In this document: positions 22,204 to 30,738 of the stretch, one piece after another
Position numbering within the stretch: the stretch's first letter is position 1
How the letters are laid out: each line of letters begins with the position of its first letter
Source: Butyrivibrio sp.
Lineage (GTDB): Bacteria > Bacillota > Clostridia > Lachnospirales > Lachnospiraceae
Direction: 5' to 3'
NCBI GenBank assembly: GCA_017615275.1
Contig: JAGAAO010000077.1
Span: 1-60,603, forward strand
DNA: 60,603 nucleotides
Notes under the pieces: model-generated
Databases searched by the model: none
What the model was told of the DNA's origin: nothing
Seen by the model: only the letters and a program-made list of their open reading frames with translations
Position numbers and translations under genes: made by a program

Positions 22204-22422
22204 TTATGAGAAAAGAATGATCATAATAGCTACTACGAAACCATAGATGGCTGTAGCCTCTGCAAGTGCACATCCCAAAAGAAGAAGCTTCATTATCTTA
22301 CCGTCAGCCTCAGGCTGTCTTGCAACCGCATCTGTAGCCTTTGCAGTAGCCAAACCGATTCCGATACCTGCTCCGATTCCGGTAAATGCAGCGATAGCTG
22401 CTCCTATTGCTGTTAAACTCAT
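22204..22422 (-). CDS. atpE: F0 ATP synthase c subunit
   Basis: A 72-residue hairpin of two membrane helices joined by the polar ARQPEADGK loop. The ion-carrying glutamate is E54 in ALAEATAIYG. Compared with the Na+ c-ring of Ilyobacter, the helix-1 glutamine is replaced (GIGIGLA rather than GVGQGYA) and the serine after the glutamate is alanine, so proton coupling is more likely; this is an inference from remembered Na+ ligands. Confidence 0.96.
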   Translation of the reverse strand: MSLTAIGAAIAAFTGIGAGIGIGLATAKATDAVARQPEADGKIMKLLLLGCALAEATAIYGFVVAIMIILFS

Positions 22423-22446
22423 TTTAAATTCCTCCTTATGCCGTAA

Positions 22447-23130
22447 TTATTCAACGGCTTCTTTAATGTATAATGACGTCAAAAAGACAAAGACATATGC
22501 CTGGATTGCTCCGTCAAATATGTCAAAATACAGGCTAAACAGCGCCGGAAAAAATACCGGCATAACAAATTTAATAAGCTCCATGATAACGGTGGCTCCA
22601 AGAATATTACCGAACAGTCGCATGCAAAGAGACAAAGGTCTGATCACAAGTTCCAGAACATTCATAGGTGCGATTACCGCCATGGGCTGTGCAAAGCCTT
22701 TTAACCAGTTCTTAACCCCTCTCTTCTTAATACCTGCGGCTTCAACCAAAATGATGCTCATGATTGAAAGTGCTATCGTAACATTCAGATCCATCGTCGC
22801 GGGCGTAAACCCGAACAATCCGACCATATTGGAAAAAGCTATAAAGATAAGCACGGTACCTATATAATCAGCGTACCTTATTGCTTCTTCTCCAAGCATT
22901 CCACCTGTCACGCCCCTGATCCAGAGGACAAAACTTTCAACCGCAGCCTGGCGCTTTGAAATATTATGCACCGTAAAGCCACGCGTAAGGAACAAGATAA
23001 GGATAAACAAGAACGCAATAACGATCCATGTCATGACAACGGATTTGTAAATCTCCAAATATCCGCTCCCAAAAGGAACTTTTAAAAAGGTTTTGTCTTC
23101 CATTAAAAGTTCATTCAGTAATTCCTTCAT
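22447..23130 (-). CDS. atpB: F0 ATP synthase a subunit
   Basis: A 227-residue multi-helix stator subunit forming the ion half-channels. The conserved segment VIRPLSLCMRLFGNILGA (about 149-166) holds the essential arginine (R in CMRLFGN). The longest frame begins 45 codons upstream, but GGGAAGG lies 8 bases before the ATG at 23130 and the promoter sits between, so 23130 is the start. It is the first gene of the atp operon; no atpI was seen. Confidence 0.95.
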   Translation of the reverse strand: MKELLNELLMEDKTFLKVPFGSGYLEIYKSVVMTWIVIAFLFILILFLTRGFTVHNISKRQAAVESFVLWIRGVTGGMLGEEAIRYADYIGTVLIFIAFSNMVGLFGFTPATMDLNVTIALSIMSIILVEAAGIKKRGVKNWLKGFAQPMAVIAPMNVLELVIRPLSLCMRLFGNILGATVIMELIKFVMPVFFPALFSLYFDIFDGAIQAYVFVFLTSLYIKEAVE

Positions 23131-23161
23131 ATTGTTTACCTTCCCTAAAAATATAACTATT

Positions 23162-23190
23162 ATTATAGGAAATTTGTCTGAATATTGCAA
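23162..23190 (-). promoter_or_regulatory. Sigma-A type promoter of the ATP synthase operon
   Basis: Minus-strand -35 TTGCAA (23185-23190), 17-base spacer, -10 TATAAT (23162-23167), about 30 bases upstream of the atpB start. Consensus strength fits a highly expressed operon. Confidence 0.85.
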
Positions 23191-23223
23191 CGTTCCTCGC
23201 ATGGTTACTGAAAGTTTCAACGA

Positions 23224-23272
23224 AAACAAAAAGAGTTTTGAACTCATAAATGTAACCAAGTTCAAAACTCTT
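23224..23272 (-). terminator. Rho-independent terminator after the coiled-coil surface protein gene
   Basis: Minus-strand 14-bp perfect stem AAGAGTTTTGAACT / AGTTCAAAACTCTT with a 14-base loop, then TTTTGTTTTC. It insulates the atp promoter from the gene at 23294-25747. Confidence 0.9.
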
Positions 23273-23293
23273 TTATGTAAAAGAAGACCATTA

Positions 23294-25747
23294 TCAGTTA
23301 TTTTTCTTTACTTTTATTGCAATTCTCTCTTTATGCCTCTTATACATTTTTTCTCCGGCCTTTCCAAAAACTGCAAATATAAGCAACCACCACCAGTTAA
23401 GTGACTCCGGAATGAGTTTTTCTGCATCTGCGGGTGCGTCAGCTAAAGGAATCTGCATATCATCGATGATATATACATCCGCATCATCAGTATCATCGGT
23501 GAAATCAGCATCGGAAGGATTTGTTGTATCCGTTCCGTTTCCAAGATCATCTGTTCCTGCCCCGTCACCGCCGCGGTTAAGACCTCTGAGTGCTCCGAGC
23601 ACCGCTCCGTCTCTTCCGGGTGTTCTTGTATTGTTTGCTCCGTCGGAAACCGCTTCACCGGCTGCATCTCCTGCATCATCTGTGTTGTCGTTTCCACCGG
23701 GAACCACTGCTGCAACATTAAATGCATTTGAAGCAGGCTGTGTCACATTCAAAATGTTATTATCAGAGCCGGATCCTGCGCCTGAAGCTCCGGAATCAGA
23801 ATCATCATCATCTGATGTATTTCCAACGTTTCCTGTGCTTTCAGCAGTATTCTGTGCTTTTGCCTGAAGCTCTTTTAATGCGCTCTTAACTTCATCAAGC
23901 TTATTTTCAAGATCTCCGACACGCTCCTCACCTGCCTTGATCTTTTCATTTGTCTCTTCCAAAAGCTTATCGAGATATTTTATCGCCTGGTTAAGAGACA
24001 TATTGTTAAGCTTTTCAGCATCATCTTCAGTCACTTCAATTCCGAGATATGTTGCAACATCCTCAACTCCAAGAACTTCAGCGGCGCTAAGAATCTTATT
24101 TGTTCTGTTTCTTGAAAGATTATCAATGGCTTCGCTTAAGCTGATTGCCTCATCTCTTGCCTTATCTACAGCATCCTTTGCCTCGCCAAGCTCCTCGCTG
24201 TAAGCATTGAACTTCTCAACATTAACCTTTGTGTTTTCAATATACGCAAGAATCGCATCTTTTTCGACCTTTGTGTTTACAATGATGTTATTTTCTTTGA
24301 GCATTGCATTGCGATTCTGAATAACTTCATGTATCTCATTTCCGTCTACATATGTAACGCCGTCAATTGTCTTTATTTCTCTTGTATCTGCCTTTCTGCC
24401 CTCAAGCTGAGCCCTGGCAATATACTTTGTCTCGCCGTTTTCCACATATGCATATACCTTATATTCACCATTCTTTGTATTATTCTGAAGTGTCGAACCG
24501 GAACTGAGCTCGCCTTTAAGTTCTGCGGCATACAGCTTCTTAAGGTAAGTATCTGCGCCTATCTCTTCCGCACTCTTTTCAAAAGCGGCTATATCTTTTG
24601 AACTGCCCAATGTAGCATAGGGATTGTCATTTTTCTGCTTGTCCACTCTGTCATAGTTAAAGTATCTTGTTACCTGATTTCCGTTATTATCAATATATGT
24701 AACGGGATAATAATTGTAATCCTGTTTGTCAAAACCTCTTACCCTTGTTCCGACCTTGATGGAAGAAATATTCTCAACTCCTTCAACCAAAGGAAGATAA
24801 TAATTTGCGACATAAGCACCAAGAAGTTTACCCTGATTATCCCAGTTAAGCGCGTTATCAACATTTTCAAAAGCTTTGGAAAGATTGCTCATAAGCTGCT
24901 GCTCAACAACAAGCTCTCCTTCCGCCTCTTCCAATGCGCTCTCAAGCTGTTCAACCTTTTCTTTTGCATCCGCAAGATTAGCCAAAGCTTCTCTTGTATC
25001 GGCGCCCGCTTCACCATATGCCTTATCGATATCTTTCTCAGCCTGTTCAAGCACCTTTACAGCTTCATCATATTTATCTTTGACAAGATTGTAATATTCA
25101 ACTTTAGCAGAAATATCTGCTTTGGTATCATTAACAACTTTCTCAAGTTCGTCGGCAGTCTTCTTTGCTTCTTCAAGATTACCCGCATTGTTGAATTTAT
25201 CCTGAAGCTCCTGCGTCTTTTCAGCTGCTTCATTAACTGACTGCTCTATATTATCAGAAATGTTCTGTGCCTCAGCAACATCTGAAAGTACTTCTACAGC
25301 GGCTTCATCTGCGACCTTATTGGCAGCGTCGGCATTCTGAAGATCTTTCTTCACATTATCTATACATATTTCAGCATTCTCAAGATTTGCGTCAGCGCTC
25401 AATTCTTCTGCTTTTTCAACAGTTGTTTCAACGCCTTCACTTGCAATAGAACCAACGGTCTCAACCTCAACCTTGTTATCATTGTCAAGGATATCATCGG
25501 TTACTTCACTGACTTCTTCCTGTGCGCTTTCTATTGCTTCTGAAGTATCCTCTGCCTGCTCTTCAGCTTCCTGTGTAGAGCTTTCACTTGTTTCTTCTGT
25601 GTTCTCACTTACAGCTGCAGGCTCCTGCGGTTCTTCGCCTTCACCTTCATTTGCATACGCATTAACGGTAGGCATAGCAGCAAGTGCCGATATACCGATC
25701 AAAAGAGCTGAAATAATCTTTTTGTTTGTGAGTTCGTTCTTCTTCAT
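23294..25747 (-). CDS. Secreted, C-terminally membrane-anchored coiled-coil surface protein
   Basis: An 817-residue acidic protein with a signal peptide (basic start, hydrophobic 13-30, cleavage likely after VNAYA). It then shows: a Glu/Ser-rich linker; long helical/coiled-coil stretches (about 80-300 and 520-640, Ala/Glu/Lys heptads); a small mixed region with Tyr-rich segments such as YYLPLVEG (about 320-430) between them; a Gly/Asp/Asn-rich disordered part (about 650-770); and one membrane helix (NWWWLLIFAVFG) with a basic tail. No LPXTG motif was seen, so anchoring is by the helix. The coiled coil plus low-complexity stalk suggests a cell-surface spacer or adhesin, but the function is unknown. 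ATG 25747 has GAGG 8 bases upstream. Confidence 0.8.
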   Translation of the reverse strand: MKKNELTNKKIISALLIGISALAAMPTVNAYANEGEGEEPQEPAAVSENTEETSESSTQEAEEQAEDTSEAIESAQEEVSEVTDDILDNDNKVEVETVGSIASEGVETTVEKAEELSADANLENAEICIDNVKKDLQNADAANKVADEAAVEVLSDVAEAQNISDNIEQSVNEAAEKTQELQDKFNNAGNLEEAKKTADELEKVVNDTKADISAKVEYYNLVKDKYDEAVKVLEQAEKDIDKAYGEAGADTREALANLADAKEKVEQLESALEEAEGELVVEQQLMSNLSKAFENVDNALNWDNQGKLLGAYVANYYLPLVEGVENISSIKVGTRVRGFDKQDYNYYPVTYIDNNGNQVTRYFNYDRVDKQKNDNPYATLGSSKDIAAFEKSAEEIGADTYLKKLYAAELKGELSSGSTLQNNTKNGEYKVYAYVENGETKYIARAQLEGRKADTREIKTIDGVTYVDGNEIHEVIQNRNAMLKENNIIVNTKVEKDAILAYIENTKVNVEKFNAYSEELGEAKDAVDKARDEAISLSEAIDNLSRNRTNKILSAAEVLGVEDVATYLGIEVTEDDAEKLNNMSLNQAIKYLDKLLEETNEKIKAGEERVGDLENKLDEVKSALKELQAKAQNTAESTGNVGNTSDDDDSDSGASGAGSGSDNNILNVTQPASNAFNVAAVVPGGNDNTDDAGDAAGEAVSDGANNTRTPGRDGAVLGALRGLNRGGDGAGTDDLGNGTDTTNPSDADFTDDTDDADVYIIDDMQIPLADAPADAEKLIPESLNWWWLLIFAVFGKAGEKMYKRHKERIAIKVKKNN

Positions 25748-25816
25748 ATTCTCCACCTCAACCCGCGAAAAAAATTTTCATCATCAATATTCTTTTCGAC
25801 AAAAAAATTTTTTTCT

Positions 25817-26131
25817 TTAATCTTCGGATCCGATGCGTTCGAATAAATATTGAAGTACATCGGGAGTAAAATTTCTGGCTTTTAAAGCCACAATTCGCTC
25901 TCCATCTGACTCTTCCTCTTCTCTTACAACGTCAGCGTACATTATAAGCGTCTCCGCGACTATTATCACATCTCTATTTAAAAGACTCGGAACATTGGAA
26001 CTAACTGAAAGGGCCACTCCCAACGGGCTTATATTCTTGACTTTGCAATAATATTTTTCCAAAGAGTCCCTATCTACAAGGATACTGTCTACTTTGTAAT
26101 CCACACGTGTTATTTTTCTGCGTTCTTCCAT
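25817..26131 (-). CDS. PilZ domain protein, probable cyclic-di-GMP receptor
   Basis: A 104-residue single PilZ domain. The c-di-GMP-binding signature is visible: an RRKITR arginine pair near the N-terminus and NISPLGVAL (N/DxSxxG) about 30 residues later. It would act in the cytoplasm as a c-di-GMP-responsive adaptor. The longer open frame adds 18 residues, but AAAGGGG lies 7 bases before the ATG at 26131. It is flanked by the FapA-like gene and the surface protein gene, all read leftwards. Confidence 0.85.
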   Translation of the reverse strand: MEERRKITRVDYKVDSILVDRDSLEKYYCKVKNISPLGVALSVSSNVPSLLNRDVIIVAETLIMYADVVREEEESDGERIVALKARNFTPDVLQYLFERIGSED

Positions 26132-26224
26132 GTCCATGCCCCTTTCTTTTTTTCTTAATATTAATTTTATTCTAAGTTTGTCCAAATGTATTACTTGCCA
26201 ACAAGAATTTATCGTAATTTAATA

Positions 26225-26266
26225 ACTGCTTAATCTCGAAATTATAAAATTCCAAGATTAAGCAGT
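26225..26266. repeat. 12-bp perfect inverted repeat between the FapA-like and PilZ genes
   Basis: ACTGCTTAATCT (26225-26236) and its exact complement AGATTAAGCAGT (26255-26266) flank an 18-base AT-rich loop. It lies 25 bases after the FapA-like stop. The poor T-run makes it a weak terminator or a transcript-end stabiliser. Confidence 0.6.
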
Positions 26267-26290
26267 AAAATTTAATATTTCAAATACCGA

Positions 26291-28804
26291 TCAGGAAATC
26301 TCTATGGCGTCTCGTTCTTCATTTGCTTTGATCACAAGTTTGCCGTATGCGCGCTTGTCATTATCTATTCTCATGACCATTCCGTCTATGACAAATACGC
26401 TTCCCGCATAAGCAGTTTCTGTAATTGTTGCTCTTGCCTCACTTCCCTTATCAATCTCAGTCTGAATCTTTTTCTTTTTCTCATTGAGATCTCTAATCTT
26501 GCCTTCTTTCATGCCTATGGCGGCATTGACTTTGATCTTCCATTGCATCCTCTGCCTGTCAGCGGACGCATCCTCAGAAAGCCTGTCTCTTTGCACGATA
26601 AGACTGTTGAGTTCTTCCTGTTCTCTGCTTATTGCCTTGTTTACATTACTCATCTCGCCCAAAATAGAGCTGTTCACGCCAAGTGTGACTATCGTCTTTG
26701 CCCCCGCCTTGTTTCCGACAGACGCTGTTTCGATTCCAATTAGGCTCTGGCAACTTCCTCCATATATGGTACCGACTCTTCCGTATGTCCTTATAAGTCC
26801 GTTTGCATTAACATTGCAATTGATAAAATAGTTGGCGGAGATATTCTTTCCCGTAATCTCAACACCTTCAAAGAATTTGGCTGAAATATCTCCTTTGGCT
26901 TCTATAGATCCTCTGATCGGACAAGTTGCGCCACCTTTTATGATAACGTTCCTTCCGCTCACTATTTCGGAACTCTCCATATGACCGCCGATTATGACAT
27001 CACCCGTAGCATTGATATTACTTCCGGAATTCACATCACCCGTCACATAAATTACGCCGTCGTAAACGATCTTATTATCGGTTATTTTAACTTCGGGAAC
27101 TATCATTATCTTCTCTATATTGATAAGCCCGTCAACCATGCTGATAGCGCCGGTATACTTCGCAACATAAGTCACCTTGTCACTGAGTATCATAAATCCC
27201 TCGCCCTTTAGGATTGGGATTTCCTTGCCGTTCTTAGCCCTCAGTGCTTCTCCGTACACGTTGTAACCGTCTTCACCTTTTTTAGCCTTATGATATATTG
27301 CAATCTTATCGCCTGCCTTTATCTGTTTGATGGCGTCAATATTGGAAAGATCGGCGGTTCCGTCTTTTAATATGACAGGTTCCTGCTCAGTCTCCAGATC
27401 AACGAGAAATTCATAATATCCGTCAACTCCGTCAACAGCCTGTTTTCCGGCAGCAACCACATATTTTTCATCGGGAACAAGATTACTTAACATCTGAGTT
27501 ATCGCATCCTTCTTGATTCCAGCCATTATTCGGCACTGAACAAGAAAGCTCATGATAAGTTCTTCCGTATATACAGCACCATCTTTTCTGAGCGGAAGCT
27601 GTATCCAACAGATCATTTCATCAGACGTAAACGAAAGGAACTCATCCCTGTTCTCAAGCATGTAATTAAGAAGAGCTGTTTCGTTTGGAACACCGCCTGT
27701 CCTGTCAAGCGCTGCCTCGTCACGATTTTTGGCACCGATAAATCCGTACCCTTCGCCCATTATGCGTTCTCTGATGCGCCGCATGTCTCGCGCAGTGTAC
27801 ATCATAGACGAATATGTGCTTATATCAAGCCCTTCTTCAATTCCGAGCCTCAGCTCTCGCATCTGATCCGCCTGATAAAGAGGATTGCAATACGGTGTAA
27901 TGTCTATCTGATGCTCAAGTCCGATGCGCATCTCATACATCTGTTGCCAGCCATACTGAGGATTTGAGTATCTTTTGACCTCTACGCCGTTTTCAAGTCC
28001 TATTCTTATCTCCTTAATGGCATCACTGCGCATTTCGGGCGTAATATAATCATCTATTGATATTTTCTCTTTTAAGCATATCCTTATCTGCTCAATCTGT
28101 TCCGCTTCGTAGCGCTCTTTTACATATCTGTTAATATCAACATTATCCTTATACGCCTCATGTAATTGTTCAAGTATACTCGCATTGTAATTTCTTATCT
28201 GTGAATCATCAAAGAACAGACCGTCCTCAGCACTCTTTCTGATCGCGCGCATCTTCATGTAAGGAATATCGACAGCGGCATAGTTTGAGATATCAATACC
28301 TGCCTCAAGGCCTTTTCTGATTTCCCTCATCTGAAGGCTGTCAAAGGCAGGATCCTGATAAAATATGATGGGAACACCTTCTCCTCTGGACAGCCCAATC
28401 CTGATCTCCCTCATCTGGTCGGCAAAGTATTCCCTTTTTGCATATACTGATACATCTATCCCCGCAGCTATTCCCTTTCTTATCTGAGAAAGCTGCTGTA
28501 TATCAAATCCTTGCTCCCTGTATGAGCTCATATCTATATTCTGGCTCATCTCAAGGCGCAGCTCTTCCATTTCAGTCCAGGATTTTCTGGGATCCATGTA
28601 TTTGGCGACATCAACCTTCTCTTTGATTCCTTTACTAATCTCGGAAAGTTGCAACGCATTAAAATTCAGAGCTCTCAGTTTCTCAACATCGGCTCCTAAT
28701 TTCCCACATATTTCAAGCTCTCTCTCCAATGCATTTTTGTTCAGCGAAGAGAGACCGGAATAAGACATCGCTTCATTTTCAAGATCGAGTTCCTGAGTAT
28801 CCAT
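26291..28804 (-). CDS. FapA (DUF342) family protein with N-terminal repeat array
   Basis: An 837-residue protein in two halves. Residues about 25-350 consist of roughly ten imperfect 23-25-residue repeats of the form Q-M-x-E-I-R-x-G-L-E-x-G-[IV]-D-[IV]-x-x-Y-x-x-P-x-Y (for example QMREIRKGLEAGIDISNY). The second half is a FapA/DUF342 region: a barrel-like part (about 380-560), a beta-helix stretch of GDVNSGSNINATGDVIIGGH type (about 590-720), and a helical tail. FapA-type proteins act in the cytoplasm in diverse, poorly defined roles. The start (ATG 28804) has GGGAG 11 bases upstream, slightly long. The neighbouring PilZ gene suggests a link to c-di-GMP signalling, an inference only. Confidence 0.8.
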   Translation of the reverse strand: MDTQELDLENEAMSYSGLSSLNKNALERELEICGKLGADVEKLRALNFNALQLSEISKGIKEKVDVAKYMDPRKSWTEMEELRLEMSQNIDMSSYREQGFDIQQLSQIRKGIAAGIDVSVYAKREYFADQMREIRIGLSRGEGVPIIFYQDPAFDSLQMREIRKGLEAGIDISNYAAVDIPYMKMRAIRKSAEDGLFFDDSQIRNYNASILEQLHEAYKDNVDINRYVKERYEAEQIEQIRICLKEKISIDDYITPEMRSDAIKEIRIGLENGVEVKRYSNPQYGWQQMYEMRIGLEHQIDITPYCNPLYQADQMRELRLGIEEGLDISTYSSMMYTARDMRRIRERIMGEGYGFIGAKNRDEAALDRTGGVPNETALLNYMLENRDEFLSFTSDEMICWIQLPLRKDGAVYTEELIMSFLVQCRIMAGIKKDAITQMLSNLVPDEKYVVAAGKQAVDGVDGYYEFLVDLETEQEPVILKDGTADLSNIDAIKQIKAGDKIAIYHKAKKGEDGYNVYGEALRAKNGKEIPILKGEGFMILSDKVTYVAKYTGAISMVDGLINIEKIMIVPEVKITDNKIVYDGVIYVTGDVNSGSNINATGDVIIGGHMESSEIVSGRNVIIKGGATCPIRGSIEAKGDISAKFFEGVEITGKNISANYFINCNVNANGLIRTYGRVGTIYGGSCQSLIGIETASVGNKAGAKTIVTLGVNSSILGEMSNVNKAISREQEELNSLIVQRDRLSEDASADRQRMQWKIKVNAAIGMKEGKIRDLNEKKKKIQTEIDKGSEARATITETAYAGSVFVIDGMVMRIDNDKRAYGKLVIKANEERDAIEIS

Positions 28805-28998
28805 AGATGCAAATTCTCCCAATCAATTATAGTAATTAACAATATCTTATTTTAATTTTATCATTATTACATTTATTGCTCAACATTTGTCATGTATCGC
28901 ATTAAATACTACATTTACGATAAATAATAGCATTATTAATCAAAATATGCTAGAATAACAATGTTTTTCAGAAAGTGAGAATTTGGGAGGAAGATTTA

Positions 28999-29757
28999 AT
29001 GAAAAAGAGATTGCTCGTTACTATGTTATCTATGGTGGTTGCTTTAGGCGCCGTAGGATGTTCACAAGCACCGCTCGAGCCCGCCAAGAACATAAGCGAA
29101 GCTGAGGAAGCTCCTGAGAAGGAACCTGAATCAAAAGAAATTGAAGATACTGATGAAGAAGCAACCGAAGAGACTTCGAAGGCTAAAGACGACAGTGCTT
29201 CAGGAGAATTTACTTCAGGTGTGATCAAAGGAAACTCATACGAGAATGACTTCTTCAATATAAAGGTAACTTTGGATGACAACTTCACATTTGCTTCAGA
29301 CGAAGAACTCAAAGATCTGAACGGTTCTTTGGGCGATATGGACTCCATCAAGGATAATGAGATGGCAAAAAAAGCTGTCGATGACGGTGCTGTAATGGCT
29401 GTTGCATTTGCAACAGATTTGTCCAACGGTTCAACGTTTAACGTAACCATCCAAAGTGTTGGCTCAATTGTCGGTGCACTGGTAGATGAAAAGACAGTTC
29501 TCGAACAAGGCAAACAAAGCGCAATTGATGCACTTGAAGCTCAGGGCTTTACGGATGTTACAGCCGAAATTGAAAACTTCACTTTCTTAGGCGAAGAACA
29601 TCCCACAATTGTTATGAAAGGCAGCGTTCAGGGAATTCCTGTTCACGAAAGATCTGTTTGTCTCATCAAAGGCGGATACATTTCACTTTACTCCGTACTT
29701 GGTCTTGATGCCGACAGCTCAGATGCCATTCTTACAAATGCAGAGAAATTAAACTGA
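28999..29757 (+). CDS. Lipoprotein, first of two tandem paralogues
   Basis: A 252-residue lipoprotein with lipobox at C21 (GAVGC), an acidic Glu/Lys/Ser linker (about 25-70), and a compact C-terminal domain (about 75-252) opening with GNSYENDFFNIKVTL. The C-terminal domain is shared with the next gene (same Y-E-N-[DE]-[FY]-F-N pattern and a closing GFTDV...LG[ED]EHP section). GGGAGG lies 8 bases before the ATG at 28999; the frame's earlier ATG lacks a site. The function is unknown. Confidence 0.82.
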   Translation: MKKRLLVTMLSMVVALGAVGCSQAPLEPAKNISEAEEAPEKEPESKEIEDTDEEATEETSKAKDDSASGEFTSGVIKGNSYENDFFNIKVTLDDNFTFASDEELKDLNGSLGDMDSIKDNEMAKKAVDDGAVMAVAFATDLSNGSTFNVTIQSVGSIVGALVDEKTVLEQGKQSAIDALEAQGFTDVTAEIENFTFLGEEHPTIVMKGSVQGIPVHERSVCLIKGGYISLYSVLGLDADSSDAILTNAEKLN

Positions 29758-29783
29758 TAAAATTTATTATTATTTACAACACG

Positions 29784-29827
29784 GGAACAGACTTCTATGC
29801 AACATCCGAAGCCTGTTCCTATTTTTT
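29784..29827 (+). terminator. Rho-independent terminator between the two lipoprotein genes
   Basis: Stem GGAACAG (29784-29790) / CTGTTCC (29813-29819), extended by an inner ACTTC/GAAG pairing, then TATTTTTT. The ribosome site of the next gene begins a few bases later, so some read-through or a hidden promoter must serve it. Confidence 0.75.
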
Positions 29828-29841
29828 ACAGGAGATTTGTT

Positions 29842-30675
29842 ATGAAAAGGAAATTACTTATTGTCATGTTGTCTATGACAATTGCTTTGGTTTCTGTCGG
29901 ATGCGAAGGCATGGTTTTGCCCAACGATCCTATCATGAATTTATACACAGATAAAGATAACAAGGAAGCCGAAGAAATCGAAAAACTTACTTCCAACGAA
30001 GATACAGAGGAAGAAGATTCTGAGAAAGATTCAGAAAAAGAAGACGAAGAAAAGGATTCAAAAAAGAAAGACAAAGAAGAAACCACCGAAAAAGAAGATT
30101 CCAAAGAAGATAAAGATGAAGAAAAAGATGACAAGGATTCTTCCAATAAGATTGACGATGCCAAAGTGAAAGAACTCGCAAAAGGAAAAATTGACGGACA
30201 AACCTACGAAAACGAGTATTTCAATTTTAAATTGACTTTAGGAAAGAGCTACGAAGTTTCAAGTGAAGCCGAACTTGCAGAGGATAACGATCCTGACGAT
30301 GATAGCGTTCTGAGTGTTTTTTATGCAATGAACAATAACACATTTACATCCATACACATGACTCTTTTGAAGCTTAACGCAAACACAGACGAAGATCCAA
30401 ATGAGCATCTTGTAATTATGGGATTGATGCCTCATGCAGGTGAATCTCTTGAAGAAGAGGGATTTACCGATGTAAAAAAAGAACTTGACACTGTCACTTA
30501 CCTAGGCGATGAGCATCCATCAATTTCCATCTCAGCCAAATACAAAACAATGACTTATTACCAAAAAACCACATGTATTACCGAACCGGGATATGTTATG
30601 ATAATCAATTCTGCTACACTTGATGATAAAACAGCAATCGATAACTTGTTATCAAAGATGGAAGAACTCAACTAA
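29842..30675 (+). CDS. Lipoprotein, second tandem paralogue with a long acidic/basic linker
   Basis: A 277-residue lipoprotein with lipobox at C21 (VSVGC). Residues about 38-110 are almost only Glu, Asp, Lys and Ser, a highly charged disordered stalk. The C-terminal domain (about 110-277) is paralogous to the preceding gene (GQTYENEYFNFKLTL; GFTDV...LGDEHPSI). AGGAGA precedes the ATG at 29842. It probably arose by tandem duplication followed by expansion of the linker. The function is unknown. Confidence 0.82.
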   Translation: MKRKLLIVMLSMTIALVSVGCEGMVLPNDPIMNLYTDKDNKEAEEIEKLTSNEDTEEEDSEKDSEKEDEEKDSKKKDKEETTEKEDSKEDKDEEKDDKDSSNKIDDAKVKELAKGKIDGQTYENEYFNFKLTLGKSYEVSSEAELAEDNDPDDDSVLSVFYAMNNNTFTSIHMTLLKLNANTDEDPNEHLVIMGLMPHAGESLEEEGFTDVKKELDTVTYLGDEHPSISISAKYKTMTYYQKTTCITEPGYVMIINSATLDDKTAIDNLLSKMEELN

Positions 30676-30680
30676 TAGTA

Positions 30681-30728
30681 AAAAGGAACTGTGCACTCCT
30701 CCAATATGTGCACAGTTCCTTTTCTATT
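30681..30728. terminator. Bidirectional terminator between convergent genes
   Basis: 16-bp perfect stem AAAAGGAACTGTGCAC / GTGCACAGTTCCTTTT (30681-30696 with 30709-30724), T-rich downstream on the plus strand and on the minus strand too. It serves the lipoprotein gene and the DMT transporter gene, which converge here. Confidence 0.9.
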
Positions 30729-30738
30729 TTTATATCGA

